From Orbilia blumenaviensis (taxonomy: Eukaryota > Ascomycota > Orbiliomycetes > Orbiliales > Orbiliaceae): DNA of 64,000 nt. Made by a program: the position numbers and the translations under genes. The DNA is taken from assembly GCA_036872755.1 (NCBI GenBank), contig JAVHNS010000007.1, positions 2,356,001 to 2,420,000 on the forward strand, read 5' to 3'. Below the pieces are notes generated by a model. It was not told the origin of the DNA. It ran no database searches and saw only the letters and a list, made by a program, of their open reading frames with translations. Below, in pieces: positions 13,800-25,265 of the stretch (position 1 is the stretch's first letter; each line of letters begins with the position of its first letter).

Positions 13800-14170
13800 A
13801 ATTTATAACTAAATTTGTCTATATAAATAGAAAATATGATGTATTACTATCTACACATATGATTAATTATTAACTATATAAACACAGACTTACATACATA
13901 CCGGTACACATATATATCAGAGCTTATATCTTTATAAATTTCAAACAAGTGGTCGTTTAATAGATTTTAAATAATTATTTACTAGAATTCTTTTATAGGT
14001 TATAATTTATATTATAATTTATTATTATACAAATCTAGTGTTAAGGGTCGCTAGGATTTGCAATATGCCTTTATATAGTGCTAGGGCGATGAATTCACCG
14101 TTAAATTCATATGCGAACTTTTTGTTCTGTTTAGCCGAGTTTGCACGCCCGCCTCTTAACATATACATTT
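13800..14170. other. Island of normal base composition in M core
   Basis: This stretch has clearly more G and C than its surroundings, with varied sequence. Its inner part (14039-14163) starts TGTTAAGGGTCGC and ends GCCTCTTAACA, a short imperfect inverted pair that could be the ends of a small mobile element. I searched it for tRNA A and B boxes and found no convincing pair. No protein frame is supported. Confidence 0.4.
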
Positions 14171-14389
14171 TTGCAAATTAAATATAAAAAAATAAAAAAA
14201 GATAAAAAATATCTATAATTAATTAATAAATATATTTACATGATTATAATAATTATAAAAAGTTTTAAAATAAATCCTAATATATATATTAGAATTTATA
14301 TTATAATTTAATTGGTAAAAATATATTGGTTAAAATATATTAATTAATTGCAATATATCAATATTGTAGTATAATAAAACTGTTATGAT

Positions 14390-14680
14390 ATAAGCTCAAT
14401 ATAGAAATAAATGTTTGTATAATGTAATTAAGATGCGTATTCCGAATATCAGGGTCTTCCACAGAAGGTATACATCAGCAAAAGAATTTTAGTGTTGGAT
14501 TTAGTATGGTTCAGATGTTGTGAAGTTTATGTTGGATGATGTTGTACAACATAATATGTATTGTTCTAAATATACGTCGTAAATACTATGCAAAATGCAT
14601 ACTATTTACTATCTTCAGAATAACAACCTTCATTTAACGATATAGTGAATAAAAAACTTAATAAAATTAAATTTTATTAT
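14390..14680. repeat. GC-retaining repeat N, copy 1
   Basis: 14530-14680 aligns, at roughly two thirds identity by eye, with 45435-45573. Both begin TGTT; copy 1 starts TGTTGGATGATG, the style of a copia LTR start. It contains the near-palindrome TATGCAAAATGCATA. Upstream to 14390 the sequence is also well preserved (for example GTATTCCGAATATCAGG) but unique here. It abuts repeat M2, so it could be the true start of that LTR or a separate insertion. Confidence 0.5.
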
Positions 14681-15236
14681 TGTAAGAATTTGTATGTTAA
14701 AAGATCAAGGTAATACACAAATATCATAAAATAAAGGTAAAATACTAATATAAATACAAATTAGTATTTAAATTATTATTTAATTTTTTAAATATATAAT
14801 AATAAATATAATAATTTAAATAAATAATTAATAAAAAAAATATAATATTGAATTAAATAGAAAATAAGTTTAAATTAAATATTTAAATATATAAAATATT
14901 AAATTAAATAAAAAATAAATTTAAATCAAATATTTAAATATATAAAATATTAAATTAGATAAAGATTATGTTTTAATAAATTAGAAATTTATATAAAAGA
15001 AAAATTTAAATAAGTTATGTTATTATATAAATTAAAATAATGTAAATAATATTATTTTATAAATTTTAAAAATTATATTTAGATATTTTTTTATTTTAAA
15101 TTTATATTTTTATATTATTTTATATAAAATTTTTTAATTATAATATTATTTGAATATTTTTTATAATTATTATAAAGTTTTTTTAATTAATTAGATTTTT
15201 ATTTAGAGTTTATTATATTAGAAGAATTTTATTACA
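14681..15236. repeat. Direct repeat M2 (LTR-like)
   Basis: Partner of 11970-12582 with the same order of motifs and mostly transition differences. Its 3' part is more bleached than in M1 (TTAATTAATTAGATTT for GGTTAACTGGATTT), while its 5' part is less bleached than in M1. Confidence 0.65.
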
Positions 15237-15877
15237 TAATTTTTTTTAATATTAATATTTTATTAATATTTTAATTTGATATTTAAAAATATAATAAATC
15301 CTTTACTACAACAATATTATTTATTAATTTTGAATAATATAAATTTTTAATAATTGTTTTTAAAAAAAGTTTTTTTAAATAATTATATTTATAAATATCT
15401 AATTTTTCTAATTTTTTAAATAATAAATCTTAATTTTTTAATTTATTAAATTTTTTTAATTTTTTATTAAAATAATTTAAAATTAACTTATCAAATTTTT
15501 TCTTTAATTAATTTAATTTGTAATTATAAAATTTTATAATATAAATTAAAATATTTAAGTTTTAATACTAAGTATTAAAATATTAAAAAATATTAATTAA
15601 TTTACTTGACTCATAAAACTAATATAAAATTAATAAAATAAAATATATTATATTAGATAAAAAAATTAAATTAATTAAAATACAATTAATAAATTTTATT
15701 AAATAAATTTTAAACATAAATAATATTAAAAGTAAATTATTAAATAAATTTATTTTAATCTTTTTATTAAATAAGATATTAAAGTTTTTAATAATAAATT
15801 TATGAATTTAAAATTTTTTTAATTTTATATTTTTTTTTATTATTTATTATAATTAATAAAGGTTTTTTTTTATAATT
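15237..15877. other. Unassigned AT-rich spacer
   Basis: No open frame or recognised repeat between element M and the copia K LTR. Confidence 0.4.
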
Positions 15878-16213
15878 TGTCAGAATTGATGGGGTCAAGT
15901 GAAGTATATTAGACAAAGTCTGCTAAGTTCAGTGGTATCCTCAGTCAGGGTTTATATACATAAGTAGGCCTTATGCAGGGTGATCTGTAAGCTAATTATA
16001 TAAAGAATAATTTAGGCATATAAAAGGTCAGAACCACTCTAATTGAAAAGTTATATAAGGAATTAGAGAGGTTATATATAAAATAGTTTATTTAATTATT
16101 TTAAACATAGTATTTTAATATTCCTACAAAGCTTTATAATTATTGTTGTAATTTCTTTTAAGATTTTTTTTTTATTTATATAATTATAATTATATTTATC
16201 TATTATATTAACA
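15878..16213 (-). repeat. Copia K LTR, copy 1
   Basis: On the plus strand it runs TGTCAGAATTGATGGGGTCA ... TATTAACA, 336 bp with TG...CA ends. It is the best preserved of four copies and keeps GGTATCCTCAGTCAGGG near 15932 where the others are bleached. The coding direction of the adjacent RNase H makes this the 3' LTR of a minus-strand element. Confidence 0.8.
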
Positions 16214-16879
16214 AAATTGGTGTAATATAAATAATAAATTCAATAAATATATAAAAAATATATAAAAATATATAATCTAATATAAAATAATTAAAAATAA
16301 TTAAAATTTAGATTAAATTATTTTAAATATATAAACTAAAATTAAAATATAAACAAAAAAAATTAAATATATTACACAATAAAATTATTTATATATAACA
16401 CAATTAAATTATTATAAATAATTATATTATTAAAAAAAATATTATATTTTATTAAAAATCTTAATTAAATCATAAAACTATCTTTATAAATGGAAACTAT
16501 TTAACCTAAATATATATATATATATATAAACTGTAATAAGTATAAATTTATTATAATTAAATATTTCCAATATTTAATTTTTATTAAGAACTTAATTAAA
16601 AAATTAGTTAAATTGTTAGTAAATAGAACCTTTTTAATATTTAAATTTTTTTTTATATAAAAATTTTTAATTATATAATATTTAATATTTACATATTTTA
16701 TTTAATTATATTATTTAAGATTAATTATAAATTATTAAATAACTATACAATTAAAATAAAATAATAATAATAATATAAATAATTTTACTTTTATAATTTT
16801 TATTCAATATTTTAATTAAATTATATTTTTAATTATTTTTACTACAATTATATATTTAATATATTATATATCATTAATT

Positions 16880-17340
16880 ACTATAACTTACTTTTTAGAT
16901 TTTTAAATTACTAAATTTTAATTATAAAACTATAAATAATCTTTAATTAATTTCTTATTATTTATATTGTTAACTAAATCAAAGTCTAAATATCTTTCTA
17001 ATAATTTTTATTAATTATTTTTTATATTTTTTAATATAAATCTTAAAATTTTTATATTACTAAAATACTTTAATATTTTAGATACTACTTTAATATGTAT
17101 TATTATTAATTTTAAATTCTATTTAGTTAATTATTTTATTATATAAATTAAGTTTAATTTTATGCAAATTATTAAATATATCAATTATCCATTTTAATAC
17201 TAATAAATTTCATTATTTATTGATAATATACTATTTTTAATAATAAAATTTTATTTTATTAAAACTTTTATAATATTACATTAATCTATATTAAAATAAG
17301 AATAAATTTAATAAATATTTATTAAAAAATAATTATTATC
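16880..17340 (-). pseudogene. Copia K RNase H and end of RT, mutated
   Basis: Read on the minus strand, the block near 17.18-17.12 kb gives GQLIYLIICIKLNL where the first W-like position is a stop, matching the family's vGSLiYl..cTRPDl. Next comes HIKVVSKILKYFSNIK near 17.10-17.05 kb, the HW.aVkRILRYLk.T block, then KLLERYLDFDLVNNINNKK near 16.95 kb, matching gY.DaDwAGd...rkSTsGY, and NLVI-stop-KSKK matching WkSKkQ. All changes fit C-to-T or G-to-A decay. Nonfunctional. Confidence 0.75.
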
Positions 17341-17559
17341 TTCTTCTTTTGATTTTTTTTAATAGAAAGTTTTAAGAAAATTTAAATTATAAATAAAAAT
17401 CTATAAATTAAATTTTAATTAAGCCAACAGATTAAAAGATAAATAAATATTTATAAAACAATAAGATAATTAATATTTCAAAATATATTATTAACCTTTA
17501 TAATCAATATAAAATATAATATAAAAAAAAAAGTTTAGATTATAAAAAATTATTTTTTG

Positions 17560-18974
17560 AAAATATTAAAAAAAATCTAATAATTTAATTGGAAGTAATA
17601 GAATTATATATTAAAAGGTTTGTAAAATAATATGTATTTAAAATTATTGAATATTTTATAAATAATATAAAAATATTATATAAAATAATAAAATATTTTG
17701 AAAGAAAATATTAATTATTTATTTATTTTATATCTATTGATTTTTAAAGCAAATTATAAAATTTGAAAATAAAATATAAAAAATTAATATATTATATAAT
17801 TATTGATTATTTTAATAAAATAAAAAATTTAATAAATAAATATATTAATATAAATGTTTTATTATTATTTAAAAATAAAAATTTGTTATATTTTATTTTT
17901 ATAGTATTTTGAAATATACATAATAAAAAATTTTTGTAATTTATAAATATATTTAAGATAATAAATATTAATAGTAAATATATATATATATAATTATTGT
18001 TATTAAATATTTAAAAATATTTTTTATTAATAAAAAATAAATTAAATATTTTATACCTATATTAAAAATTTAATAAATAAATTATAATTGATTATCTAAT
18101 ATTTTATTAATAATTTATGTTAATTTATCAATCATTTAATAATCTATAAGATATAGGTATTCTTTAATAAAAATCAAATTAAATATAATAAAATAATTAA
18201 TTAAAAAAAAAATTAAAAAAAATTGTAAATAATAAAATAATTTGGAATTTAAATAATATATTTATTATAATAATAATATTTATAAGATAAAAAACTGCAA
18301 AATATTCTAAACTAATAATAATCAAAAATCTTTTATAAATAAAAAATTAAAACAAAATATAAAATAGTAAATATAAATTAAAAATTATAATAATAAATAT
18401 TTTATTCACATAACAATAAAAAATATACTATATATTTTAAAGATAAAAATTAATTTAATTTTTATAAATTAAATTATAAATAAAAGTAAATAAATTATAA
18501 TCTATAAAAAAAAATATAAATTTTTTAAAAAAACTAATAAATAAATTAATTTAATTTTTTAAAATATTAATTATAATTTATTAGTTTTTTAAAAAATAAA
18601 AAATTAAATTAAAAATATAAAATTTAATTTTATTATAATATTTATTATAATTGTAATTATTAACAAACAAATAATTGAAAATAATTATAATTTTTTTTAT
18701 TTAATATTATAAATTAAATTATTTAAATTTTTAAATTATTAAATAAATTATAAAAAATTAGAATTTTAGATTATAATTTATTAATTTAATATATAAAATA
18801 TATTTAATAATAAAAATAATTCAATTATATAGTAAAATGTTTTTTATATAATAAATATAATTAAATTTATATATATACACTTTAATAAATTATAGGATAT
18901 TCTATTATTATATAAAAAGTTTGTTAATATAATTAACTTTATTAAACAATTTTTACAATATATAATCTATTTTA
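17560..18974 (+). other. Expected gag/protease part of copia P
   Basis: Lies upstream of the integrase on the same strand. Stops are frequent. A run near 18.1 kb (INNLC-stop-FINH) could be a decayed D-S-G aspartic protease site followed by the usual His, but this is weak. No zinc knuckle was found. Confidence 0.35.
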
Positions 18975-19410
18975 TTTATAATTTTAATAAATATATTTAA
19001 ATTAGTTTTTTAAAAAATAAAAAATTTTGAAAATTTAGTTGAAATTAATTATTATTAAATTAAAAAATAAGTTTTTTAAACAGAAAATTCATAAAATCAA
19101 ATTAAATGATATAAAAAAATTTATAATATAATAAATACAGAAATATCATAAAAAAAAGAGTAAAAATAAAATTATTTATATTATATAATTTAAAATAAAA
19201 TAATATAATAAAAAAAATAATTGAAATTATAGAGTATGAAATATTCAGCATATTAATGAAATTTAAATTTCTAAAACCATCCTAAATAAAAATAATATAA
19301 ATTCCAATAATTTAATGTATTATAAAATATATTATAAATAACAAAATAAATAAAAATAAATTATAAATTTTTAAAATATTATTTAAAATATTAAATAACA
19401 CAAAATTAAA
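18975..19410 (+). pseudogene. Copia P integrase core end, mutated
   Basis: The frame gives KIKNFENLVEINYY, then TENS-stop-NQIK, compatible with the family's F..FK..vE...g..ik.lRtDnG.Ef segment. It continues with KKIIEIIEYEIFSILM and KFKFLKPS-stop-IKII near 19216-19300, matching NRTl.EmARsML...kfLkpFWaEAi. The Glu expected in the catalytic triad falls in a decayed stretch. Helitron H1 follows at 19411. Confidence 0.7.
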
Positions 19411-20119
19411 CTAGGAGGCTGCTGCGCAGCACTCAAACCCGACTGCAGCATCTTGATTTTAAATAAATAATATATAATCATTAATATAATTTTAATATGT
19501 CATCACATGACTATTTTCAACATCAAAACTATTTTTTATTCAATTTTTATTTAATTTTTATTTAATTTTTATTTAATTTTTATTTAATTTTTATTTAATT
19601 TTTATTTAATTTAATTTAATTTTAAAAATTAATAACATCATTTTTAATAAATATCACATAACAATTTTACATGCAAAAACTAAATTAAATTTAAATAAAA
19701 ATTAATAAAAAATATAATTTTAACATTAAAAATAATTATGTGACTGTGATTTTACTAAAAGTAACTTAATTAAAAAAAATAAAAAAAATATAAAAATAAT
19801 AATTGCATATTTATCTACTTAATTAAACTTAAATAAATAATTAAAAAAAAATATATTAAATTTTTAAAATTATAAATTTAAAAATAAAAAAATAATAAAG
19901 ACTTTTGTCAAAAATAATTTTCAAAATATCTTAGTTAAGACTTGAAAATAGTGCTAAGATTTGCCAAAATTTGTAAAATTTTATACAAATTTATATAACA
20001 AAAATCAAAAAAGTTTTTCTCTAAGTCAGCCAAAAACAACACATTTTTTTGTAGATCTAGGTAGAATCGCGCCTCGCGCTGGTTCAACTTTAACCCTCCT
20101 GCATAAATGCAGTCGGGCA
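19411..20119 (-). mobile_element. Helitron-like element H1 (709 bp)
   Basis: Minus-strand copy: its 3' end is at 19411 (plus strand reads CTAGGAGGCTGCTGCGCAGC) and its 5' end TGCCCGACTGC is at 20119. It has the family's features: a 12-bp palindrome TGCTGCGCAGCA before the terminal CTAG, and CCCGACTGC at the 5' end with its complement GCAGTCGGG 28 bases from the 3' end. The minus-strand ORF 19935-20120 (MPDCIYAGGLKLNQR...) lies in the 5' part. No Rep/helicase is present, so it is non-autonomous. It is inserted in copia P pol. Confidence 0.85.
19542..19608. repeat. 11-bp tandem repeat inside H1, about 6 copies
   Basis: The unit AATTTTTATTT is repeated with almost no variation. It lies in the left arm of the Helitron fold-back module; other copies have one to three units at the same place. 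Confidence 0.8.
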
Positions 20120-21179
20120 ATATAATTTATATTTTTTTAAATACTATACATATACTATTATCTCAAAATAAGATAAAAATAAAAAATTCTTATAATTAAA
20201 AATTTAAAAAAAATATTTATTAATTATATTTAAATTATAAAATAATTTAAAATTTAAAATTTAAATAAAAAATAAATATTTATTATTTGAAATATTAAAA
20301 TATTTAAGATTTTGTTTTTTATATGAGAAAATTTTATAAAATATTTTTTAAATTAAATAATATTTATTATATTTTAATTTATAAATATTATAAAAAATTA
20401 ATTAAAATTAAAAATTAAATTAAAAAAAAATTAAAAATAAATTAAAAATAAAAATTTTTAATAAGAAAAATTTTGCTTAAATTATTATTACAAATCAAAA
20501 TACAAACCAAAAAATTATTATAATTTAAATTAAATTTAAAAAATATTAAATAATAATAATAAAAAAAGAAATCTTATAAATTATATTGTATACCTTTTAA
20601 TTTAATTTACAAATATCAAATAAATTATAAATATTTTTAAATAATTCAAATATTAATAAATTATTTTATATTATTTTAAAACCAAACTAAAATAATCAAT
20701 TTAATTTCAAATATTTTAAAAAGACTTTTAAATAACAAAATAAAAATAAAATTATTTTATCTTAATTAATAATACAATATATATCATAAAAAATTAAAAT
20801 ATTTATATTTTTATAAAACTTAAAATTTTTAAAAAAGTTTTTGAATTATTAAATAATATTAATTAATTACAAATTATATAAAAGAAAATAAATTGTTTTA
20901 AAATAAATTAAGTTTGGGATGAAGTATATATAATTTTATTAAATATAAAAACAATAAATATATAATAAATATTTAAATATTAAATTATAATAAGTAATCT
21001 ATTATAATACAAAACAAAATTAATTATTAAAAAATATAAATAAAAATATAAAATATATTTGATTAAAATATATCAAAGAAATATTAAAATTATGTTTTTT
21101 AATATAATATTATTTGAAGAAAAAAAAATATTTATAAAATTTTTTATAAAATATAAAAAACTAAATAATAAAAATAATA
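20120..21179 (+). other. Copia P linker between integrase and RT
   Basis: Same strand and element as the flanking pol parts. In copia elements this is the poorly conserved integrase tail and RT start. No motif was readable. Confidence 0.4.
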
Positions 21180-21865
21180 TTATAATTTTTAAATTAAAAA
21201 TTTTTTTTTTTACAATTTAAAACAAATTTTCAATTTATAAAATAAAAATTTTAAAAATAAATTATTAAGTAAGAAAATCTTTTTTAAATTAATTTATTTT
21301 TTTATAAATAAATGTTTTTCTATTAAAAAAGAAATAGTAATATTAATTTATATAAATAATATTTTATATTTTATTAAAAAAACTTTAATTATTAATAAAA
21401 TTCAACAATTTCTTATTTTATTTTATATTATTATAAATTTTGGATTAGTTAAAAAATTCCTATATATAATCAAAAATGAAACCTAAAGTATTCTAATGGT
21501 CAATTAAACTAAATATTATAAAATAATTTTAAAAAAATTTAAATATATTAAATATAAAATATAATTTATATTTATAATAATAAGTTTTTAAATATAAAAA
21601 GATAATAATCATATTAAATAATTTAAAAATATATTAAAGTATATTGAAAAATATAAATTATTTAATATAAAATATAAAATTAAATATATATATATATATA
21701 TTTATTTTAAACTAAATTAATTTATAAATTACTCGATATTTTAACAATAAAATATTATAAATTATTTTTATAAATATTTTATTAGAATTTATAAATTAAA
21801 TATAAAATATAAAGATTTAAAATAAATGATAAAAAGCTATATAAATTTAAATTAAATATAAGATA
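21180..21865 (+). pseudogene. Copia P reverse transcriptase, mutated
   Basis: Near 21.2 kb FSIYKIKILKINY matches the kaLYGLKQApR.WY block. At 21337 the frame reads VILIYINNILYF, the decayed iLYVDDIL block, with both catalytic Asp now Asn (21355-21360). Then NKIQQFLI and FGLVKKFLYIIKNE follow, a clear match to f.MkDLG.vkyFLGi.I. It continues TKYYKIILKKFKYIKY (family: Q.kYi.kiLkkFnm..c.p). H2 interrupts after 21865. No stop-free product remains. Confidence 0.8.
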
Positions 21866-22646
21866 TGCCCGACTGCATTTATGCAGGAGGGTTAAAGTTG
21901 AACCAGCGCGCGAGGACGCGATCCATACCAAATCTGCAAAAAGATGTGTTGTTTTTAATCAACTTAAAGATTTTCAAAACTTATTTTTACTATACAAATT
22001 TGTATAGGATTTTTGAAATTTGGAAGTCTTGGTACTGATTTCAAAATCTTAATAAAAAATTGCTAATAAAATTGAAAAATTACAGTTCAGAATTATAGTC
22101 ATTGTTTTTATTTTTTTAAATTTTTATTCTTAATATTTTAATATAGTTTTTTTTAACTATTTATTTAACTTTTCATGGGTCTTTAATTCTTTTTTTTCTA
22201 TTTTTTTTAATTTTTTTTATTAAGTTACTTTTAGTGAAAATCAGGTTATGTGATAACTTTCGACGTTAAAACTATTTTTTATTTTATTTTTATTTTAATT
22301 CAATTTAATTTTAATTTAATTTATTTTATTTTTTGTATGCAAAATGGTTACGTGATATATAGAACAATGATGTTATAAAATTTAAAATTTAAATTAAATT
22401 AAATTAAAAAAAAATTAAAAAATAGTTTTGATGTTGAAAATAGTTATGTACAAAATCTCACCAAAATTATTATTATATTAATAATTATAATAATTATTAT
22501 ATTATTTATTATATAAATTATTATATATAACAAAAATCTTTTTTATAAATTATAATTCTTATTTTATTTCAAAAAATATACAATATTTTTCATTTCATAA
22601 TTAAGATGCTGCAGTCGGGTTTGAGTGCTGCGCAGCAGCCTCCTAG
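21866..22646 (+). mobile_element. Helitron-like element H2 (781 bp)
   Basis: Starts TGCCCGACTGCATTTATGCAGG and ends ...GCAGCAGCCTCCTAG. The 5' end can fold as CTGCAT-TT-ATGCAG, a longer form of the CTGC-loop-GCAG hairpin seen in sister copies. The middle holds the fold-back module with bleached CACGTG sites. The 5' reading MPDC..AGGLKLNQR is open for about 50 codons. Inserted in copia P pol between RT and RNase H. Confidence 0.88.
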
Positions 22647-23120
22647 TAATAAATTAAAAAATAATAAAAAAATTAATTTTAAAATATATATTTTGATTTA
22701 TGAATAAAGTAATATTATAGTTTAGTAAATTACAAAATATTATTATAAAATTTCGTATAAAAGATAAAATTATTATTATAAATTATATAAATAAAAAATT
22801 AATTGAGTTAAAAAGGTTAAAATATAAATTATTTTTGTTTATAATATTGTTTTATAGAATAAATTAAAACACATACCTTTATATTGTAATAATTAATAAT
22901 ATACTAAATACTTTAATATTTAATATCTTTAAATAAAAAAATAAATAAATAAATAAAAATTTAATTTAATTTATAAATTTATAATTGAAATAATTATAGA
23001 TATATTTACTAAATTATTATTATATTTATTATTAATAAAATATATTATAATTATAAATTAAATTATAAAAAATAAAATAGAAACTCAAATTGTAAATTAA
23101 AAAAAAAGTTTAAATAAAAA
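22647..23120 (+). pseudogene. Copia P RNase H, mutated
   Basis: From about 22707 the frame reads VIL-stop-FSKLQNIIIKF, matching aISWfSKlQ..valSttEaEY. INYINKKLIELKRLKYKL follows, matching a..a.kEliWLk.Ll.eL. Further on, a run with IVIINNILNTLIFN fits iycDNqSai.L..NP. This is the part of pol that lies after the H2 insertion. Confidence 0.7.
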
Positions 23121-23926
23121 ATAATTTAAAATACAAAATATATAAAAATAAAAAAAAAAAAATTTTTATAAATATAGTATTTAACTTTTTTAAAAAAGAA
23201 ATATAAATATAAAAACTAAAAATCATAAAGTAGAAAACTTTATAAAACTTTTTTAATTTTTTATGAATTATAAATTAAATTAATAAATTTATTTTAAATT
23301 AATAAACTTTTTAAAATTATAAATATGATCTAAATAATATATTTAATTTAAATTAATATAATCATTTATAATTATAATTATAATATTTAAATTAATTATA
23401 ATCATGTTTATATGACTTATTATAATAATTATATTAATAAATTGTATTAAAATAATAATAAATAAAATAATAAAGAAAAAATTATAAATAATAATAATGT
23501 AATTATTATAGAAGATAATAATAAACAATTATAATTAGTAGAATATAAAAAAAAGAAGTAAATTTTATATTTAAAAAATTAAAAAAAAAAATTGTAAAAA
23601 TTAAAATCAAAATTATAATTTATAAAAAATTAATTTTAGAAATATTGTTAAAATTTTGATTTATAGATTTTAATAAATTTAGGAATCATAAAAGAAAATT
23701 TAATATTAGGATTTTTATTTCAAAATATTTATAAATTTAATTTATTAATTTTAATTTATAAAATAGGAATTTTTTAAAAAATTTATTTTTAAATTTATAA
23801 TTAATTTTATATTTATGAATTAGAATATAATTAATATCTGATTTAATAAGGGAATAAAAATTTATATAGTATGAACAAAAATTTCATATTTTATATAAGG
23901 TGTAACATAAAATAGTAATATAAATT
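23121..23926. other. Unassigned AT-rich DNA before H3
   Basis: Probably the untranslated tail of copia P, but no LTR was recognised. A 61-codon minus-strand ORF (23343-23528) is I/N/Y low complexity and not a gene. Confidence 0.4.
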
Positions 23927-24273
23927 TGCCCGACTGCGTTGCAGGAGGGTTAAAGTTGAACCAGCGCGTGAGAGTGCGATCCATACCAGATCTGAAAAAA
24001 AATGTGTTGTTTTTGATTGACTTAAAAAAATTTTTTTTTTTTTTTTTTTATACAAATTTGTATGGGATTTTGAAAGTTTTGGCAAAAAAACGGGTCTTGG
24101 TACTCTTGTGGTTTTGTCGAGATTGTGGGTCTGCTGGTTGTTTATAAAATCTTAAATTTTTTTTTTTTTCTATGAGAGAATATGTGCTGTTATTATTTGA
24201 GTGTACAATTTGAACCAATATTGGTCTTGAAGATGTCGCAGTCGGGTTTGAGTGTTGCGCAGCGGCCTCCTAG
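23927..24273 (+). mobile_element. Short Helitron-like element H3 (347 bp subfamily)
   Basis: Has family ends, TGCCCGACTGCGTTGCAGG and GCAGCGGCCTCCTAG, but a different interior: no fold-back module, instead a unique GC-rich part (24090-24240, including GGTTTTGTCGAGATTGTGGG). H9 on the minus strand at 48992-49337 is the same subfamily. The frame from the start (MPDCVAGGLKLNQR...) stays open for 73 codons. This is more likely structural sequence than a gene, but see findings. Confidence 0.88.
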
Positions 24274-24432
24274 TTTAAATTAGTATGTAGAAATTAATAA
24301 ATAAAATAATTAGATAAATAGTATGATCAGAAACAGTTATTTTACTTATAAAAAAATAAAATAAAAAATTAAAGTAAAATAAAATAAAAAAAAAAAAAAA
24401 AAAAAAGGGAGAAAAAAAAAATTTTTTATATT
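24274..24432. other. Spacer with A-run and GGGAG purine tract
   Basis: Contains about 22 consecutive A then GGGAG and more A (24385-24421), directly before a copia K LTR. It looks like a polypurine tract, but the K element reads the other way, so it does not serve that LTR. Confidence 0.45.
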
Positions 24433-25265
24433 TATCAGAATTGATAGGGTCAAGTAAAGTGTATTAAACAAAGTCTACCAAATTCAATGATATCTTGAGT
24501 TAGAGTTTATATACATAAATAGACTATATATAAAATGGTTTATGAATTAATTATAAGAAAAATAATTTGGATACATAAATCAAAATTGGTTCAATTAAAA
24601 AATTATATAAAAAATTAAAAAAATTATATATAAAATAGTTTATTTGATTATTTTAAATATAGTATTTTGATATTTTCACCAAATTTGATAATTATTATTA
24701 TAATTTTTTTTTTTTACTTATATAATTATATAAATGAAAAAAGAAATTAAATATATAAAACAATAAAATTATTTGTATATATAATATAATTGAATTGTTA
24801 TAAATAATTATATTATTAAAAAAGAATATTATGTTTTATTAAAAACTTGGGTTAAATTATAAAACTACTTTTATAAATAAAAACTATTTGATTTAAAATA
24901 TATATATATATATATATAAATTACAATAAATATAAGTTTATTATGATTAAATATTTTTAATATTTAGATTTTACTGAAAGTTTAATTAAAAAAATTAATT
25001 AAATTATTAACAAATATAATTTTTTTAATATTTTAAATTTTTTTATATAAAAGTCCCTATATAATATTTAATACTTTATTTAATTATATTATTTGAAATT
25101 AATTATAAATTATTTAATAATTATATAGTTAAAGTAAAATAATAATAATATAAATAATTTAATTTTTATAATTTTTATTGAATATTGTAATTAAATTATG
25201 TTTTTAATTATTTTTATTATAATTATATATTTAATATATTATATATTGTGAATTATTATAATTTA
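24433..25265 (-). mobile_element. Copia family K, copy 2, deleted
   Basis: The LTR starts at 24433 (TATCAGAATTGATAGGGTCA) and runs to about 24736. About 190 bp that span the LTR inner end and the first internal bases in copy 1 are missing. Internal DNA then aligns with copy 1 up to 25265, before the RNase H. The break at 25265 leads into unrelated GC-richer DNA. Confidence 0.7.

Larger units (their letters stand above)
11970..15236. mobile_element. Putative LTR element M: direct repeats around a 2.1 kb core
   Basis: Repeats at 11970-12582 and 14681-15236 align over most of their length in the same orientation, begin TGTAAGAA and end TTGTTACA or its decayed form ATTACA, like an LTR pair. The core (12583-14680) is too short for a full polyprotein, so this would be a non-autonomous or deleted element. 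Flanking 5-mers (TAAAG left, TAATT right) do not match, and I see no primer-binding site or polypurine tract. The orientation is unknown. Confidence 0.5.
15878..17400 (-). mobile_element. Ty1/copia family K, copy 1, 3' part
   Basis: Minus-strand element: 3' LTR at 15878-16213, then about 660 bp of untranslated DNA, then RNase H and the end of RT. It aligns with 55012-56540 (same strand), 24433-25265 (same strand, deleted) and 52560-54228 (plus strand). The upstream half is missing; near 17.4-17.6 kb it gives way to the oppositely oriented copia P. Confidence 0.75.
17560..23120 (+). mobile_element. Ty1/copia family P, pol split by two Helitrons
   Basis: Plus-strand integrase (to 19410), RT (about 21180-21865) and RNase H (22647-23100) occur in the copia order INT-RT-RH. 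H1 (minus strand) sits between integrase and RT, and H2 (plus strand) sits between RT and RNase H. Removing both gives one collinear pol. Left and right limits are guesses; no LTR was recognised. It differs from family K in the RNase H sequence. Confidence 0.7.

Noticed and set aside
23895..23907. Gypsy LTR end suggested by GGTGTAACA
   Set aside because: The preceding 40 bases do not align with the gypsy LTR end at 9620-9658; chance match.
24385..24421. Polypurine tract priming the K2 LTR
   Set aside because: K2 is a minus-strand element, so the tract is on its outer side.
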